A stretch of 64,000 nucleotides of DNA from an uncultured beta proteobacterium (GTDB lineage: Bacteria; Pseudomonadota; Gammaproteobacteria; Burkholderiales; SG8-39). The DNA lies in contig CAIOLO010000010.1 of the NCBI GenBank assembly GCA_903859155.1, forward strand, positions 1 through 64,000, given 5' to 3'. Every line of letters starts with the position of its first letter. The first letter of the stretch is position 1. Below, one piece after another: positions 8,436 through 18,005 of this stretch. The notes under the pieces are model-generated. The model saw only the letters and a list, made by a program, of their open reading frames with translations. It was not told the DNA's origin and did not search any database. A program made the position numbers and the translations under genes.

Positions 8436-9379
8436 CGTTGCCTGCCGCTTGCCGACTCGTCGCCGCCCGAATTTTCGCTGCGGGCAATCACCGGGAGGCA
8501 AAATGACGTCTCTCCCGAATGGCCGCAGCCCGGGCAATGGAAGCGCGCGGTGAGCTTTTCACATTTGATACCCCGTTCGCGCGAATGATCAAGAACCAGG
8601 GGCCCGTCGCATTCCGGACAAGCACGCGGCACCACGATCGTCACCTCGAGGCGCTGCAGCGACGCGCCGTCGCGAGTGCGGAAATCCTCCTCGAGCACGA
8701 TGACGCGCCGCTCGAAAGAGGCGATACCCCAGCCTTCCAGTTCGCGCAGCAGATCATCGAAGAAACCGAGCGTCTTTGCGGCCTGTTCGCGCGCAAACCT
8801 GCGACCACTTTCGGTCAGCATCGAATGGGGCGCCGCCAGCGAGTAGGTGAGTTCCCGGCTGAGCGCATGGGTGAGGGCGTCGACCAGGCCACGCCCGCGT
8901 AGCGCCGCCTTGGTAAAAAACGCGCCCACGCCGAGGGAACCCAGCTTGTCCAGCCGGTCCGCGTCCTGAACGATGCGGCACGCGGCATTGCCGGGAAAAG
9001 CATCGTTGTACAGCGCACGCAAACTGCCGAGCACGACATCGATGTCGCCGCGCGGTTGACCGGCCGCCCCGAGCATCTGTTCGGCCAGGTTCGCCGCATG
9101 CTCTTCCTCCGGCACCTCATCCCGGTGGTAGGCCCCATCATGGAATTTGCCGGCATCGTGGTACAGCGCGACCAGCGACGGCAGGAACGGATCGACACCC
9201 TCCAGAAGGGCCAATTTGTAGGCAATAGCCGCGGTTCGGCGGGTATGTTCCAGAAGAAATTCCGAGGGCGCCTGTCCGGATTGATCGGTATAGCGCGCCT
9301 CGGATTCTGCCAGCGCCTTTTCGATGCGGGCATGCAGTCCGGGAATACGCGCTTCCAGCAGTTTTCTTACTTCATTCAT
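8432..9379 (-). CDS. HD-domain metal-dependent phosphohydrolase with C-terminal double-CxxC (zinc-ribbon-like) tail
   Basis: LEHTRRTAAIAYKLALLEGVD...ALYHDAGKFHDG...QDADRLDKLG HD-superfamily motifs; C-terminus has CPECDGPL and CPGCGHSG. Confidence 0.85.
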   Translation of the reverse strand: MNEVRKLLEARIPGLHARIEKALAESEARYTDQSGQAPSEFLLEHTRRTAAIAYKLALLEGVDPFLPSLVALYHDAGKFHDGAYHRDEVPEEEHAANLAEQMLGAAGQPRGDIDVVLGSLRALYNDAFPGNAACRIVQDADRLDKLGSLGVGAFFTKAALRGRGLVDALTHALSRELTYSLAAPHSMLTESGRRFAREQAAKTLGFFDDLLRELEGWGIASFERRVIVLEEDFRTRDGASLQRLEVTIVVPRACPECDGPLVLDHSRERGIKCEKLTARFHCPGCGHSGETSFCLPVIARSENSGGDESASGRQR

Positions 9380-9733
9380 GGTCGGGTTCCGGATTCAGCA
9401 GTTCAGGTTTCAAGCAGGGTCCGGTCGGATTTCACCTGCGCCAGGCACGCCAAATCTTACACGGCGCCGGCAAATCAACCGGACGCAAATCACGCGCCAG
9501 AATTCGCAGCAAAACCGACGCCTCGGAACAATCCTTTCCTTGCGGCATTTCTATCCCGACTCTTCCAGTAAACATTAGCGTCATATTGACCTAGCGCAAA
9601 ACAAACGGCCCAAAGCACGGGCAACATTGTCCACGAGGGGCAAGGGCTGACGGCGCCGCACCGCGTCAATATCGCAGCTCTGGGGCCTATGCGCTAACCA
9701 AACAACAAATCGAACCAGAAGCCAGGGAACATC

Positions 9734-10885
9734 GTGGAACCTGTAGCCCCTATCAAAGAGATTTCCGATCTGATCAAGGAGAAGGGTGGAGGGTCCTTCC
9801 AAGTCTGCTACCAATGCGGAATTTGCGACGATGTCTGTCCCTGGAACAAGGTCAGTCGCTTCAGCATGCGCAAGCTGGTGCGGCAGGCCACTTTCGGCCT
9901 GACTGAAATCGAAAGTGAGGACATCTGGCGCTGCACCACCTGCGGGACCTGCCCGCAACGCTGCCCCCGCGGTGTCGACCAGATCCAGCTGAGCGTCTCC
10001 TTGCGCAGGATCGCGACCGAATACGGGGTTTTTCCTGATTCCGTCACCCCGATAGTCACCGTGGGCGGGAGCCTCATGGCTGAAGGCAACCCCTTCAACA
10101 TGGAGCGCGCCAAACGGGCGGATTGGGCGAAGGACCTGGGGGTGAAGAGCTTCACCGAAGGAATGGAAATCCTGTATTTCCCGGGCTGTTATCTGAGCTA
10201 CGACCCGCGCATGAAGAAGGTGGCCGCCGCCACGGTCAAAATCCTCAACAAGGCCGGCGTGGATTTCGGCATCCTGGGCGCTGAGGAAAGCTGCTGCGGG
10301 GAGAGCATCCGCAAAACCGGCAACGAGGAGGCCTTCAAGCACCTTGCCAGGCAGAATATCAAGGCTTTCATCGACCACGGGGTGAAGAAGATTCTGGTCT
10401 CCTCGCCGCACTGCCTGCACACCTTCAGGAACGAGTACCCGGAATTCAGCGTCCACTTCGAGATTGTGCACATCTCCGAGTTTCTGCGCGAGCTGATCAA
10501 GGATGGCCGGCTCAAGCCGACCCGGGAATACGCAAAGAAGATGACCTTTCACGATCCCTGTTACCTGGGCCGGCACAACGGTATTTTCGACGCGCCCCGC
10601 GACGTTCTCAAGGGCATACCCGGCTCCAACCTGACCGAAATGGAGGAATCCCGGGAAAACAGTTTCTGTTGCGGCGGGGGCGGGGGCAGGATCTGGATGG
10701 ACACCCCGAAAGAGGAGCGGTTCTCCGACGTCAGATTGAAACAGGCTGTCGATGTGGGTGCCGAGGTGCTGGTGACCGCCTGTCCTTATTGCATCACCAA
10801 TTTCACCGATAGCAGCCTGCGTCTTGAGAATGGCCGGACTATTGAGATCAAGGACATCACTGAAATCGTCCAGGAAGTCATCTAA
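9734..10885 (+). CDS. bamD: HdrD/GlpC-like FeS protein with two CCG domains; BamD-like subunit
   Basis: N-terminal CYQCGICDDVCP and CTTCGTCPQRCP ferredoxin motifs; CCG motifs ESCCGESIRK and NSFCCGGGGGRIW. First gene of the bam-like block; GTG start. Confidence 0.75.
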   Translation: MEPVAPIKEISDLIKEKGGGSFQVCYQCGICDDVCPWNKVSRFSMRKLVRQATFGLTEIESEDIWRCTTCGTCPQRCPRGVDQIQLSVSLRRIATEYGVFPDSVTPIVTVGGSLMAEGNPFNMERAKRADWAKDLGVKSFTEGMEILYFPGCYLSYDPRMKKVAAATVKILNKAGVDFGILGAEESCCGESIRKTGNEEAFKHLARQNIKAFIDHGVKKILVSSPHCLHTFRNEYPEFSVHFEIVHISEFLRELIKDGRLKPTREYAKKMTFHDPCYLGRHNGIFDAPRDVLKGIPGSNLTEMEESRENSFCCGGGGGRIWMDTPKEERFSDVRLKQAVDVGAEVLVTACPYCITNFTDSSLRLENGRTIEIKDITEIVQEVI

Positions 10886-10899
10886 GAGGCCCTTACAAA

Positions 10900-13800
10900 T
10901 TGAACACCTTGCCAATTGCAGGAATGACAACCAGCAGCCCCCAGGGCGATAACATTGGCGATGTGCTGGTTGTCGGCGGCGGGATCAGCGGAATTCAAGC
11001 CTCCCTCGATCTTGCGGAAACCGGTTTCAGGGTTTTCCTGGTCGACAAGTCGCCCGCCATTGGCGGAAAGATGTCGCAGCTCGACAAGACCTTTCCCTCC
11101 AACGACTGCTCGATGTGCATCGAGTCGCCCAAGTTCATCGAGTGCAGCAGGCACCCCAACGTCAACATCCTGACCAATACCGAGGTCCTGCGCGTCGAGG
11201 GGGAATCCGGTGATTTCAGGGTCACGCTGAACCGAAAGCCCCGCTACGTCAACGAGGACATCTGTACGGGATGCAACGCCTGCGTCCAGTATTGCCCGGT
11301 TCAGGTGCCTGATCCCTACAATGAAAATCTGTCCCTGACCAAGGCCGTCCACATCCACTTTTCCCAGGCAGTACCGCTGGTCACCTACATAGACCCCAAC
11401 ACCTGCCTCTACCACCAGGACGAAAAATGCCAGATCTGTGCCGGTGTCTGTCAGCACCACGCCATCGATCTCAACCAAAAAGCCAGGAAAATGGAGGTGA
11501 AAGTAGGCGCCGTGGTGCTGTCGCCGGGCTACGAGGTTTTCAACCCGGCGGTGAGGGGCGACTTCGGCTATGGCAAGATCAAGAACGTCGTCACCAGCCT
11601 GGAGTTCGAGCGCATTCTGTCGGCCACCGGGCCTTTTGAAGGCGAGATCAAGCGTCCTTCCGACGGCAAGCATCCGCACCGCATTGCCTGGATCCAGTGT
11701 GTCGGCTCCAGGCAGGTCATTCCCGGCGGCAACACTTATTGTTCATCGGTCTGCTGCGCCTACACCCAGAAACAGGTGATCCTGGCCAAGGACCATAACG
11801 CTGAGCTCAACGCCACGGTGTTCCACAACGACATCCGCGCCTTCGGCAAGGATTTCGAGCGCTATTACCAGAGAGCGGCCAACCTCCCGGACGTCCGTTT
11901 CATCCGCAGCTACGTGTCGATCGGCCGCGAGATTCCCGGCAGCAAGAATGTCACCATCAGGTACTCAACCGACGCCGACGGGGTGAAGGAAGAGGAATTC
12001 GACATGGTGGTCCTGTCGGTCGGAATGACCGCCCCCAAGGACGGCAAGGATCTGGCGGTCAAATTCGGCATCGAGCTCGACGCGCGCGGCTTCTGCAAGA
12101 CAAACCCGCTCAATCCTCTGGAGACTTCGCGCCCCGGCGTCTTTGTCAGCGGCGCCTTCCAGGGACCGGCCGACATCCCCGAATCGGTCGTCTCGGCCAG
12201 TGGCGCCGCCGCGCTGTGCGGCCAACTGCTCGCCTACCACCGCGGCAAGCTCAGTCGCGAGCGTGAATATCCGCCGGAGCGGGATGTTTCCGAAGAAGAA
12301 CCGAAGATTGGGGTTTTCGTCTGCCACTGCGGCGCCAATATCGGGCGGGTCGTCAATGTCCCGCAAGTGGTCCATTTCGCCTCCAAACTCAAGAACGTGG
12401 TCCACGCCCAGGAGAGCCTGTTTGCCTGTTCCACGGATAACGCCCAGCAGATATCGGACGTCATCCGCGAAAAAGGGCTCAATCGCGTCGTCATCGCCGC
12501 CTGCACGCCCAGGACCCACGAACCGCTGTTCCGCGACACCGTGCGCGAAGGCGGCATCAACCAGTATTTCTTCGATATGGCGAATATCCGGGAGCATTGC
12601 GCCTGGGTCCATTCCAAGGAAAAGGACGAGGCGACCGCGAAGGCGAAGGACATCGTCAGGATGTCGGTGGCGCGAACCACTTTGTTGCAGCCGTTGCAGG
12701 AAATCCAGCTGCCGGTCAACAAGACGGTTCTCATCATCGGCGGCGGCCTGGCCGGCATGACCAGCGCATTGAACATGGCCGAACAGGGCTTCGAAGCCTA
12801 TCTGCTGGAGAAGGATGCCGACCTGGGCGGCATGGCCCGCAGGCTCCATTACACGCTGGAAGGGGTGGACGTCCAGGCGTTCATCGGCGAGCTTGCCCGC
12901 AAGGTTTTCCGGCATCCCTCGATACATGTTTTGACCGGTTCGGTCATCAAGGAAGTCATCGGATATGTGGGTAATTTCACCACCCGGTTGCTGTCCGAAG
13001 GACGCGCGCGGGAAATACGCCACGGTGCGGTCATCATCGCCACCGGCGCCGAGGAGCACAAACCAACCGAATACCTGTACGGAAACAACGACCGGGTCCT
13101 GACATTGCTCGAGCTCGAGGGGCGGATCGCCAGCAAGGAAGAAACGGTCGAGAACGCCCAGAGCGTGGTGATGATCCAGTGCGTGGGCTGCAGAACCGCG
13201 GAAAAAAATTACTGCAGCCGGGTCTGCTGCAGCCAGGCCATCAAGAACGCCCTGAAGTTGAAAGAGCGCGCCCCGGAGCGGGAGATCACCATCATCTTCA
13301 GGGATATGCGGACCTACGGCTTCAAAGAAGACTACTACCGCGAGGCTGCCAGCAAGGGCGTGCGCTTTGTTCGCTACGAACCGGAGGACAAGCCCGTCGT
13401 GGAAGCGGTCGTGGAGGGCGGGCGGAATTTTCTGCGGGTGACCGTCACTGACCCGATTCTTGGCCAGAAGCTTGCGCTGGATGCGGATCTGGTGGGATTG
13501 GCCGCTGCGGTGGTTTCATCCTCCTCGAGCCAGGAATTGTCGCGGATGTTCAAAGTGCCCTTGAATCCGGACGGCTTCTTCCAGGAAGCGCACGTCAAAC
13601 TCCGGCCGGTGGATTTTTCCGCAGACGGGGTGTTCCTGTGCGGGACTGCACACTATCCGAAGCATGTCGCCGAAACGATCAGCCAGGCATACGGCGCCGC
13701 GGCCCGCGCCATCAACGTGCTGTCAAAGAACTCCGTAACGGCCACCGGCGCCATTTGCGACGTAAATGAAAGCGCCTGCGTGGCCTGCGGCGCATGCATT

Positions 13801-13977
13801 TCCGCCTGCACTTATGACGCCATCGATTTTCATGACACGCTCCATGGCAAGAAGGCCCACGTCAATGCCGTCCTGTGCAAGGGAGACGGTCTTTGCAACG
13901 CCAAGTGCCCCACCGGGGCCATTTTCCTGAATCACTATACCGATGAAGAAATCTTCAGCCAGATCGAAGCATCGTGA
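10900..13977 (+). CDS. bamE: Tandem HdrA-like FAD/FeS flavoprotein (1025 aa); BamE-like putative electron-bifurcating subunit
   Basis: Two dinucleotide-fold modules (DVLVVGGGISGIQASLDLAETG and TVLIIGGGLAGMTSALNMAEQG), HdrA-specific IGVFVCHCGANIG, and several ferredoxin motifs including CVACGACISACTYDA. TTG start at 10900 or ATG at 10924. Confidence 0.78.
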   Translation: MNTLPIAGMTTSSPQGDNIGDVLVVGGGISGIQASLDLAETGFRVFLVDKSPAIGGKMSQLDKTFPSNDCSMCIESPKFIECSRHPNVNILTNTEVLRVEGESGDFRVTLNRKPRYVNEDICTGCNACVQYCPVQVPDPYNENLSLTKAVHIHFSQAVPLVTYIDPNTCLYHQDEKCQICAGVCQHHAIDLNQKARKMEVKVGAVVLSPGYEVFNPAVRGDFGYGKIKNVVTSLEFERILSATGPFEGEIKRPSDGKHPHRIAWIQCVGSRQVIPGGNTYCSSVCCAYTQKQVILAKDHNAELNATVFHNDIRAFGKDFERYYQRAANLPDVRFIRSYVSIGREIPGSKNVTIRYSTDADGVKEEEFDMVVLSVGMTAPKDGKDLAVKFGIELDARGFCKTNPLNPLETSRPGVFVSGAFQGPADIPESVVSASGAAALCGQLLAYHRGKLSREREYPPERDVSEEEPKIGVFVCHCGANIGRVVNVPQVVHFASKLKNVVHAQESLFACSTDNAQQISDVIREKGLNRVVIAACTPRTHEPLFRDTVREGGINQYFFDMANIREHCAWVHSKEKDEATAKAKDIVRMSVARTTLLQPLQEIQLPVNKTVLIIGGGLAGMTSALNMAEQGFEAYLLEKDADLGGMARRLHYTLEGVDVQAFIGELARKVFRHPSIHVLTGSVIKEVIGYVGNFTTRLLSEGRAREIRHGAVIIATGAEEHKPTEYLYGNNDRVLTLLELEGRIASKEETVENAQSVVMIQCVGCRTAEKNYCSRVCCSQAIKNALKLKERAPEREITIIFRDMRTYGFKEDYYREAASKGVRFVRYEPEDKPVVEAVVEGGRNFLRVTVTDPILGQKLALDADLVGLAAAVVSSSSSQELSRMFKVPLNPDGFFQEAHVKLRPVDFSADGVFLCGTAHYPKHVAETISQAYGAAARAINVLSKNSVTATGAICDVNESACVACGACISACTYDAIDFHDTLHGKKAHVNAVLCKGDGLCNAKCPTGAIFLNHYTDEEIFSQIEAS

Positions 13978-14070
13978 CCCGATCGCCGGCCGGATCGGAC
14001 GAACGCAGAACGTTGTCGGCGACCGCTTGATCGCGTCGATACGGATTACCGCCATGGGAGCGATTTCAGA

Positions 14071-14838
14071 ATGAGTACTGTGCACGAATTCAAACCGCGG
14101 ATTCTGGGATTCCTATGCAACTGGTGCAGCTATGCCGGGGCGGATCTGTGCGGAGTTTCACGTTACCAGTATCCGGCCAGCATGAAGATCATCAGGGTGA
14201 TGTGCTCCGGTCGGGTCGACCTCGAATTCGTGCTGCGGGCATTCGCCAAGGGCAACGACGGCGTCTTCATCGGCGGTTGCTGGCTCGGGGAATGCCATTA
14301 CATCACCGAGGGAAATTACGACGCCCTGAGCATGATGCATCTGGGCAAGAAACTGCTCGAAAGCGCGGGACTGAACCCGGACCGGTTGCGGCTCGAATGG
14401 GTCTCCGCATCCCAGGGAATCCGCTACGCGGAGGTGGTTACCGATTTCACCGAAAAGCTCAAGGTCCTCGGTCCGATCGGCACCGGCGAAGGCATGGACG
14501 AGAACACGCTCAAGCTCAAGCTGGAGGCAATCACGAAACTGCTTCCCTACGTCAAGCTGGTTGAGAGGGAAAAAATAAGGGTGCACTTCGAGAACAAGGC
14601 CGAATACGAGGAGTACTTCGCCAGCGACCAGCTGAAATCGCTGTTCAATGAACTGATCGCGGACAAACTGGCGGTCAGCCAGATCATGTCGCTGCTGCAG
14701 GCAAAGGCCCTGTCCACCGGGGAGATTGCCAGCGGTCTTGGCATGAGCGCAGCGGAAGTGACCAAGCATCTCAAGAGTTCGGCCAGGCAAAGGCTGATCA
14801 GATTCGACGACAACCAGAAGCGTTACGCGCTCGCCTGA
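14071..14838 (+). CDS. bamF: MvhD-like (methyl-viologen-reducing hydrogenase delta) protein; BamF-like
   Basis: LGFLCNWCSYAGADLCGVSR...RVMCSGRVD...GGCWLGECHYITEGNYDA matches the MvhD [2Fe-2S] ligand pattern. C-terminal HTH-like extension. Confidence 0.8.
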   Translation: MSTVHEFKPRILGFLCNWCSYAGADLCGVSRYQYPASMKIIRVMCSGRVDLEFVLRAFAKGNDGVFIGGCWLGECHYITEGNYDALSMMHLGKKLLESAGLNPDRLRLEWVSASQGIRYAEVVTDFTEKLKVLGPIGTGEGMDENTLKLKLEAITKLLPYVKLVEREKIRVHFENKAEYEEYFASDQLKSLFNELIADKLAVSQIMSLLQAKALSTGEIASGLGMSAAEVTKHLKSSARQRLIRFDDNQKRYALA

Positions 14839-14882
14839 CCGACGCGCGCGGACCACTGACATGAACGACGGGAACCGAGATC

Positions 14883-15335
14883 GTGGATAGCAGCGTAATC
14901 GAACGGATCATCGACAAGCATCATGGCGAAGCCGGATCGCTGATCCAGATATTGCTGGACATCCAGAATGAACTGCGCTGGCTGCCCGGTGCAGCGCTGG
15001 AGATGGTCGCCGAGAAATTGCAGGTACCCATGAGCCGGATACAGCATACGGTGACCTTCTACAAGGCCTTCAGCCTGGTTCCAAAAGGGCGTCACGAAAT
15101 TAACCTCTGCATGGGTACCGCCTGCCATGTCCGCGGCGCCACGCGCATCCTCGAAATGATCGAAACCGTCACCGGCCTGCAGCCGGGGGAAACCGATGCG
15201 GACATGAAATTCAGCCTGGACACCGTCAATTGCCTGGGTTGCTGCGCCATAGGACCGGTGATGGAAATCGATGAACAGCATCTGGGCAAGCTGGTGCCGG
15301 ACAGGACCGCTGCACTGTTGAAAAAATATGATTAA
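14883..15335 (+). CDS. bamG: NuoE-like thioredoxin-fold [2Fe-2S] protein; BamG-like
   Basis: IIDKHHGEAGSLIQILLDIQNELRWLP...CMGTACHVRGATRIL...DTVNCLGCCAIGPVM NuoE ligand pattern. GTG start; overlaps the next gene by 8 nt. Confidence 0.8.
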   Translation: MDSSVIERIIDKHHGEAGSLIQILLDIQNELRWLPGAALEMVAEKLQVPMSRIQHTVTFYKAFSLVPKGRHEINLCMGTACHVRGATRILEMIETVTGLQPGETDADMKFSLDTVNCLGCCAIGPVMEIDEQHLGKLVPDRTAALLKKYD

Positions 15336-17271
15336 CGGAACTCAGCCAGTGATCAATTCGCTAACCGAACTGGAACAGTTCAGGCAGGGAATCCTGTCAA
15401 AAAAGGATCCGGACGGAATCCGTGTATCCGTATGCGCCGGCGCCGGCTGCCTCGCCTCGGGCGCAGGCAAGATCATCGCGGCCCTGAACGAGGAAATCGA
15501 AAAACAGGGCATGCAGGATCGGGTGCTTGTAAAAGGCACCGGGTGTCCTGGATTTTGCGAGCGCGGACCCATCGTAGTCATCGACCCCGATGAGATCTGT
15601 TATCTCCAGGTCAAACCCAAGGACGTTGCCGCGATCGTCTCCAAGACGTTGAAAGAGAAAAAGCTCATCGATCGCCTGCTGTATGCCGGTCCGGGCAAGG
15701 ACGAAAAAACCGTCCGCGAAGCCGACATCCCGTTCTACAAGAATCAGGAACGGAACATCATCGGCAACAACATCAAGATCGATCCGAAGTGCATCGATGA
15801 CTATCTCGCGCTGGACGGCTATTCCGCGCTGGCCAAGGTCCTGTTCCAGATGGCGCCCGAACAGGTGGTGGATGAAGTCAAGAAATCCAACCTCAGGGGA
15901 CGGGGCGGCGGCGGCTTTCCCACAGGAATAAAGTGGGACGCTGCCCGCAATGCGCCGGGGGACACGAAATACGTGATCGTCAATGCCGATGAAGGCGACC
16001 CGGGGGCATTCATGGACCGGGCGGTGCTCGAAGGCAATCCCCACTCGATCCTGGAGGGATTGATCATAGGCGCCTATGCGATCGGCGCCCATGAGGGCTA
16101 TGTCTATGTGCGCCAGGAGTATCCGCTGGCATTGGAGAACGTCGGCATTGCGATCAGGCAGGCCGAGGAATACGGCCTTCTGGGCAGCAACATCCTGGGA
16201 TCGGGCTTCGATTTCAAGGTCAAGGTTCATCGCGGTGCCGGTGCCTTCGTGTGCGGTGAGGAGACCGCGCTGCTGCTGTCGCTCGAGGGCAAGCCGGGTG
16301 AACCCAGGGCGAGGCCTCCCTTTCCGGCCACCCGCGGCCTCTGGGGCAAGCCCACCAATATCAACAACGTTGAAACCTGGGCGAACATCCCGCTGATCGT
16401 CAACAACGGCGCCGACTGGTTCAATCAATTCGGAACCGGCAAAAGCAAGGGCACCAAGATTTTTTCGCTGGTGGGCAAGATCAAAAATACCGGCCTGGTG
16501 GAGGTCCCCATGGGCGTGACGCTCAGGGATATCGTCTACAAGATCGGCGACGGCATCCCCGGCGGCAAGAAGTTCAAGGCGGTGCAGACCGGCGGCCCGG
16601 CCGGCGGTTGCATCCCGGAGGAGCACCTGGACATTGCCGTCGATTACGACGAGCTTGCCAAGGTCGGCGCCATCATGGGTTCCGGCGGCATGATCGTCAT
16701 GGATGAAGACACCTGCATGGTCGATGTGGCCCGCTACTTCATCAATTTCCTCGCTCAGGAATCCTGCGGCAAATGCTCCCCTTGCCGCGAGGGTCTCAAG
16801 CAGATGCAGCGCATTCTCACCAATATCACCGAAGGAAACGGCAAGGAAGGGGATATCGAACTGCTCGAGGAACTGGCGATGTCCACCGGCAGCGCTTCGC
16901 TTTGCGCCCTCGGGCGGACCGCGCCCAACCCGGTGCTCTCCACCATCCGCTACTTCAGGCACGAGTACGAGGCGCACATCCGGGAGAAGCGCTGCCCGTC
17001 CTATTCGTGCGAGAAACTGGTCTCCTACTATATCGATCCGCAGGCGTGCACCGCCTGCCTGTTGTGCCTGAAGAATTGCGCCACAGACGCCATATCGGGG
17101 AGCAGGGGGCAGATCCACGTTATCGATCAGGCGAAATGCACCCGCTGCCGCAGCTGCTACGACGTCTGCCCCCCGCACTACGGCGCAGTCTTGAGGTTCT
17201 CCGGCGAATCCGTACCGGAGCCAATCCCGGTGGAGCGGCGAACCCTTGTCGAAAAGAGCAAAGCAATATGA
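15328..17271 (+). CDS. bamH: NuoF-like NADH-binding flavoprotein with N-terminal 2Fe-2S and C-terminal 2x[4Fe-4S] extensions; BamH-like
   Basis: GRGGGGFPTGIKWDAA...VVNADEGDPGAFMDR (NADH/FMN site), CGEETALLLSLEG, SCGKCSPCREGLKQM, and C-terminal CTACLLCLKNCATDA/CTRCRSCYDVCPP. Confidence 0.85.
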   Translation: MINGTQPVINSLTELEQFRQGILSKKDPDGIRVSVCAGAGCLASGAGKIIAALNEEIEKQGMQDRVLVKGTGCPGFCERGPIVVIDPDEICYLQVKPKDVAAIVSKTLKEKKLIDRLLYAGPGKDEKTVREADIPFYKNQERNIIGNNIKIDPKCIDDYLALDGYSALAKVLFQMAPEQVVDEVKKSNLRGRGGGGFPTGIKWDAARNAPGDTKYVIVNADEGDPGAFMDRAVLEGNPHSILEGLIIGAYAIGAHEGYVYVRQEYPLALENVGIAIRQAEEYGLLGSNILGSGFDFKVKVHRGAGAFVCGEETALLLSLEGKPGEPRARPPFPATRGLWGKPTNINNVETWANIPLIVNNGADWFNQFGTGKSKGTKIFSLVGKIKNTGLVEVPMGVTLRDIVYKIGDGIPGGKKFKAVQTGGPAGGCIPEEHLDIAVDYDELAKVGAIMGSGGMIVMDEDTCMVDVARYFINFLAQESCGKCSPCREGLKQMQRILTNITEGNGKEGDIELLEELAMSTGSASLCALGRTAPNPVLSTIRYFRHEYEAHIREKRCPSYSCEKLVSYYIDPQACTACLLCLKNCATDAISGSRGQIHVIDQAKCTRCRSCYDVCPPHYGAVLRFSGESVPEPIPVERRTLVEKSKAI

Positions 17272-17909
17272 GCGAATTCTCCTTGAAGATTGATGGCAAG
17301 GATGTTGCCGCGAGCGATGACATGACCATCCTGGAAGCAGCCCAAAGCGCCGGCATAGCGATTCCTACCGTCTGCCACCACGAGAAGCTGGAGCCTTTCG
17401 GCGGCTGCCGGCTTTGCACGGTAGAAGCGGAAGCCGGCGGCAGGACCAGTCTGGTTGCCGCCTGCATCTATCCGGCGCAGAAGGACATGGCGGTCAAAAC
17501 ACGGACCCCGCAGATCGACAAGATTCGCAAAGTGCTGACCGAGCAGTTGCTCGCCTATGCGCCGGAGTCCGAGGTTTTGCGGGGGCTGGCGCGCGAATAT
17601 CACGCCGACAAAGACCGCTTTCCCAAGGAACCCTCATTCTGCATTCTGTGCGGCCTGTGCGTGCGCTACTGCGCCGAGGTCAAACAGAAAAGCGCCGTCG
17701 GCTTCGTCGAGCGGGGACCCAACCGGGAAATCAGCTTCGTCCCGGAAATCGCCGCCAAAGAATGCTGGGACTGCAAGGAATGCTTTCCGCTTTGCCCGAC
17801 GTCGGCATTGCAGGCGGCCTATGTTTTGACGCGATCGCTGACATCTTTCAAGTCAACCGCCCAACCCGAGGCCGGCAAACAGGCCGCGACCAATACAGTT
17901 CCGCAGTGA
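17268..17909 (+). CDS. bamI: Short NuoG/HoxU-like ferredoxin subunit; BamI-like
   Basis: ATG at 17268 overlaps the bamH-like stop (ATGA). MSEFSLKIDGKDVAASDDMTILEAAQSAGIAIPTVCHHEKLEPFGGCRLCTVE [2Fe-2S] domain plus CILCGLCVRYCAEV and CWDCKECFPLCP. Confidence 0.78.
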   Translation: MSEFSLKIDGKDVAASDDMTILEAAQSAGIAIPTVCHHEKLEPFGGCRLCTVEAEAGGRTSLVAACIYPAQKDMAVKTRTPQIDKIRKVLTEQLLAYAPESEVLRGLAREYHADKDRFPKEPSFCILCGLCVRYCAEVKQKSAVGFVERGPNREISFVPEIAAKECWDCKECFPLCPTSALQAAYVLTRSLTSFKSTAQPEAGKQAATNTVPQ

Positions 17910-18005
17910 ATCCGGGACAGCATGCAACGATTCACGAACAATGGACCGACGAGCAACGAACAAGCGACAACGACACGAGCCAGCTAACAGCGAAGAGGTA
18001 AGAAA

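Noticed and set aside
9581-10930. 449-aa minus-strand ORF opposite the BamD-like gene
   Set aside because: Shadow ORF: the sense strand has multiple cysteine-cluster motifs, the antisense has none.
11965-13059. 364-aa minus-strand ORF inside the HdrA-like gene
   Set aside because: Antisense shadow; no recognisable domain.
15397-17178. 593-aa minus-strand ORF opposite the NuoF-like gene
   Set aside because: Antisense shadow; the sense frame carries complete NuoF motifs.
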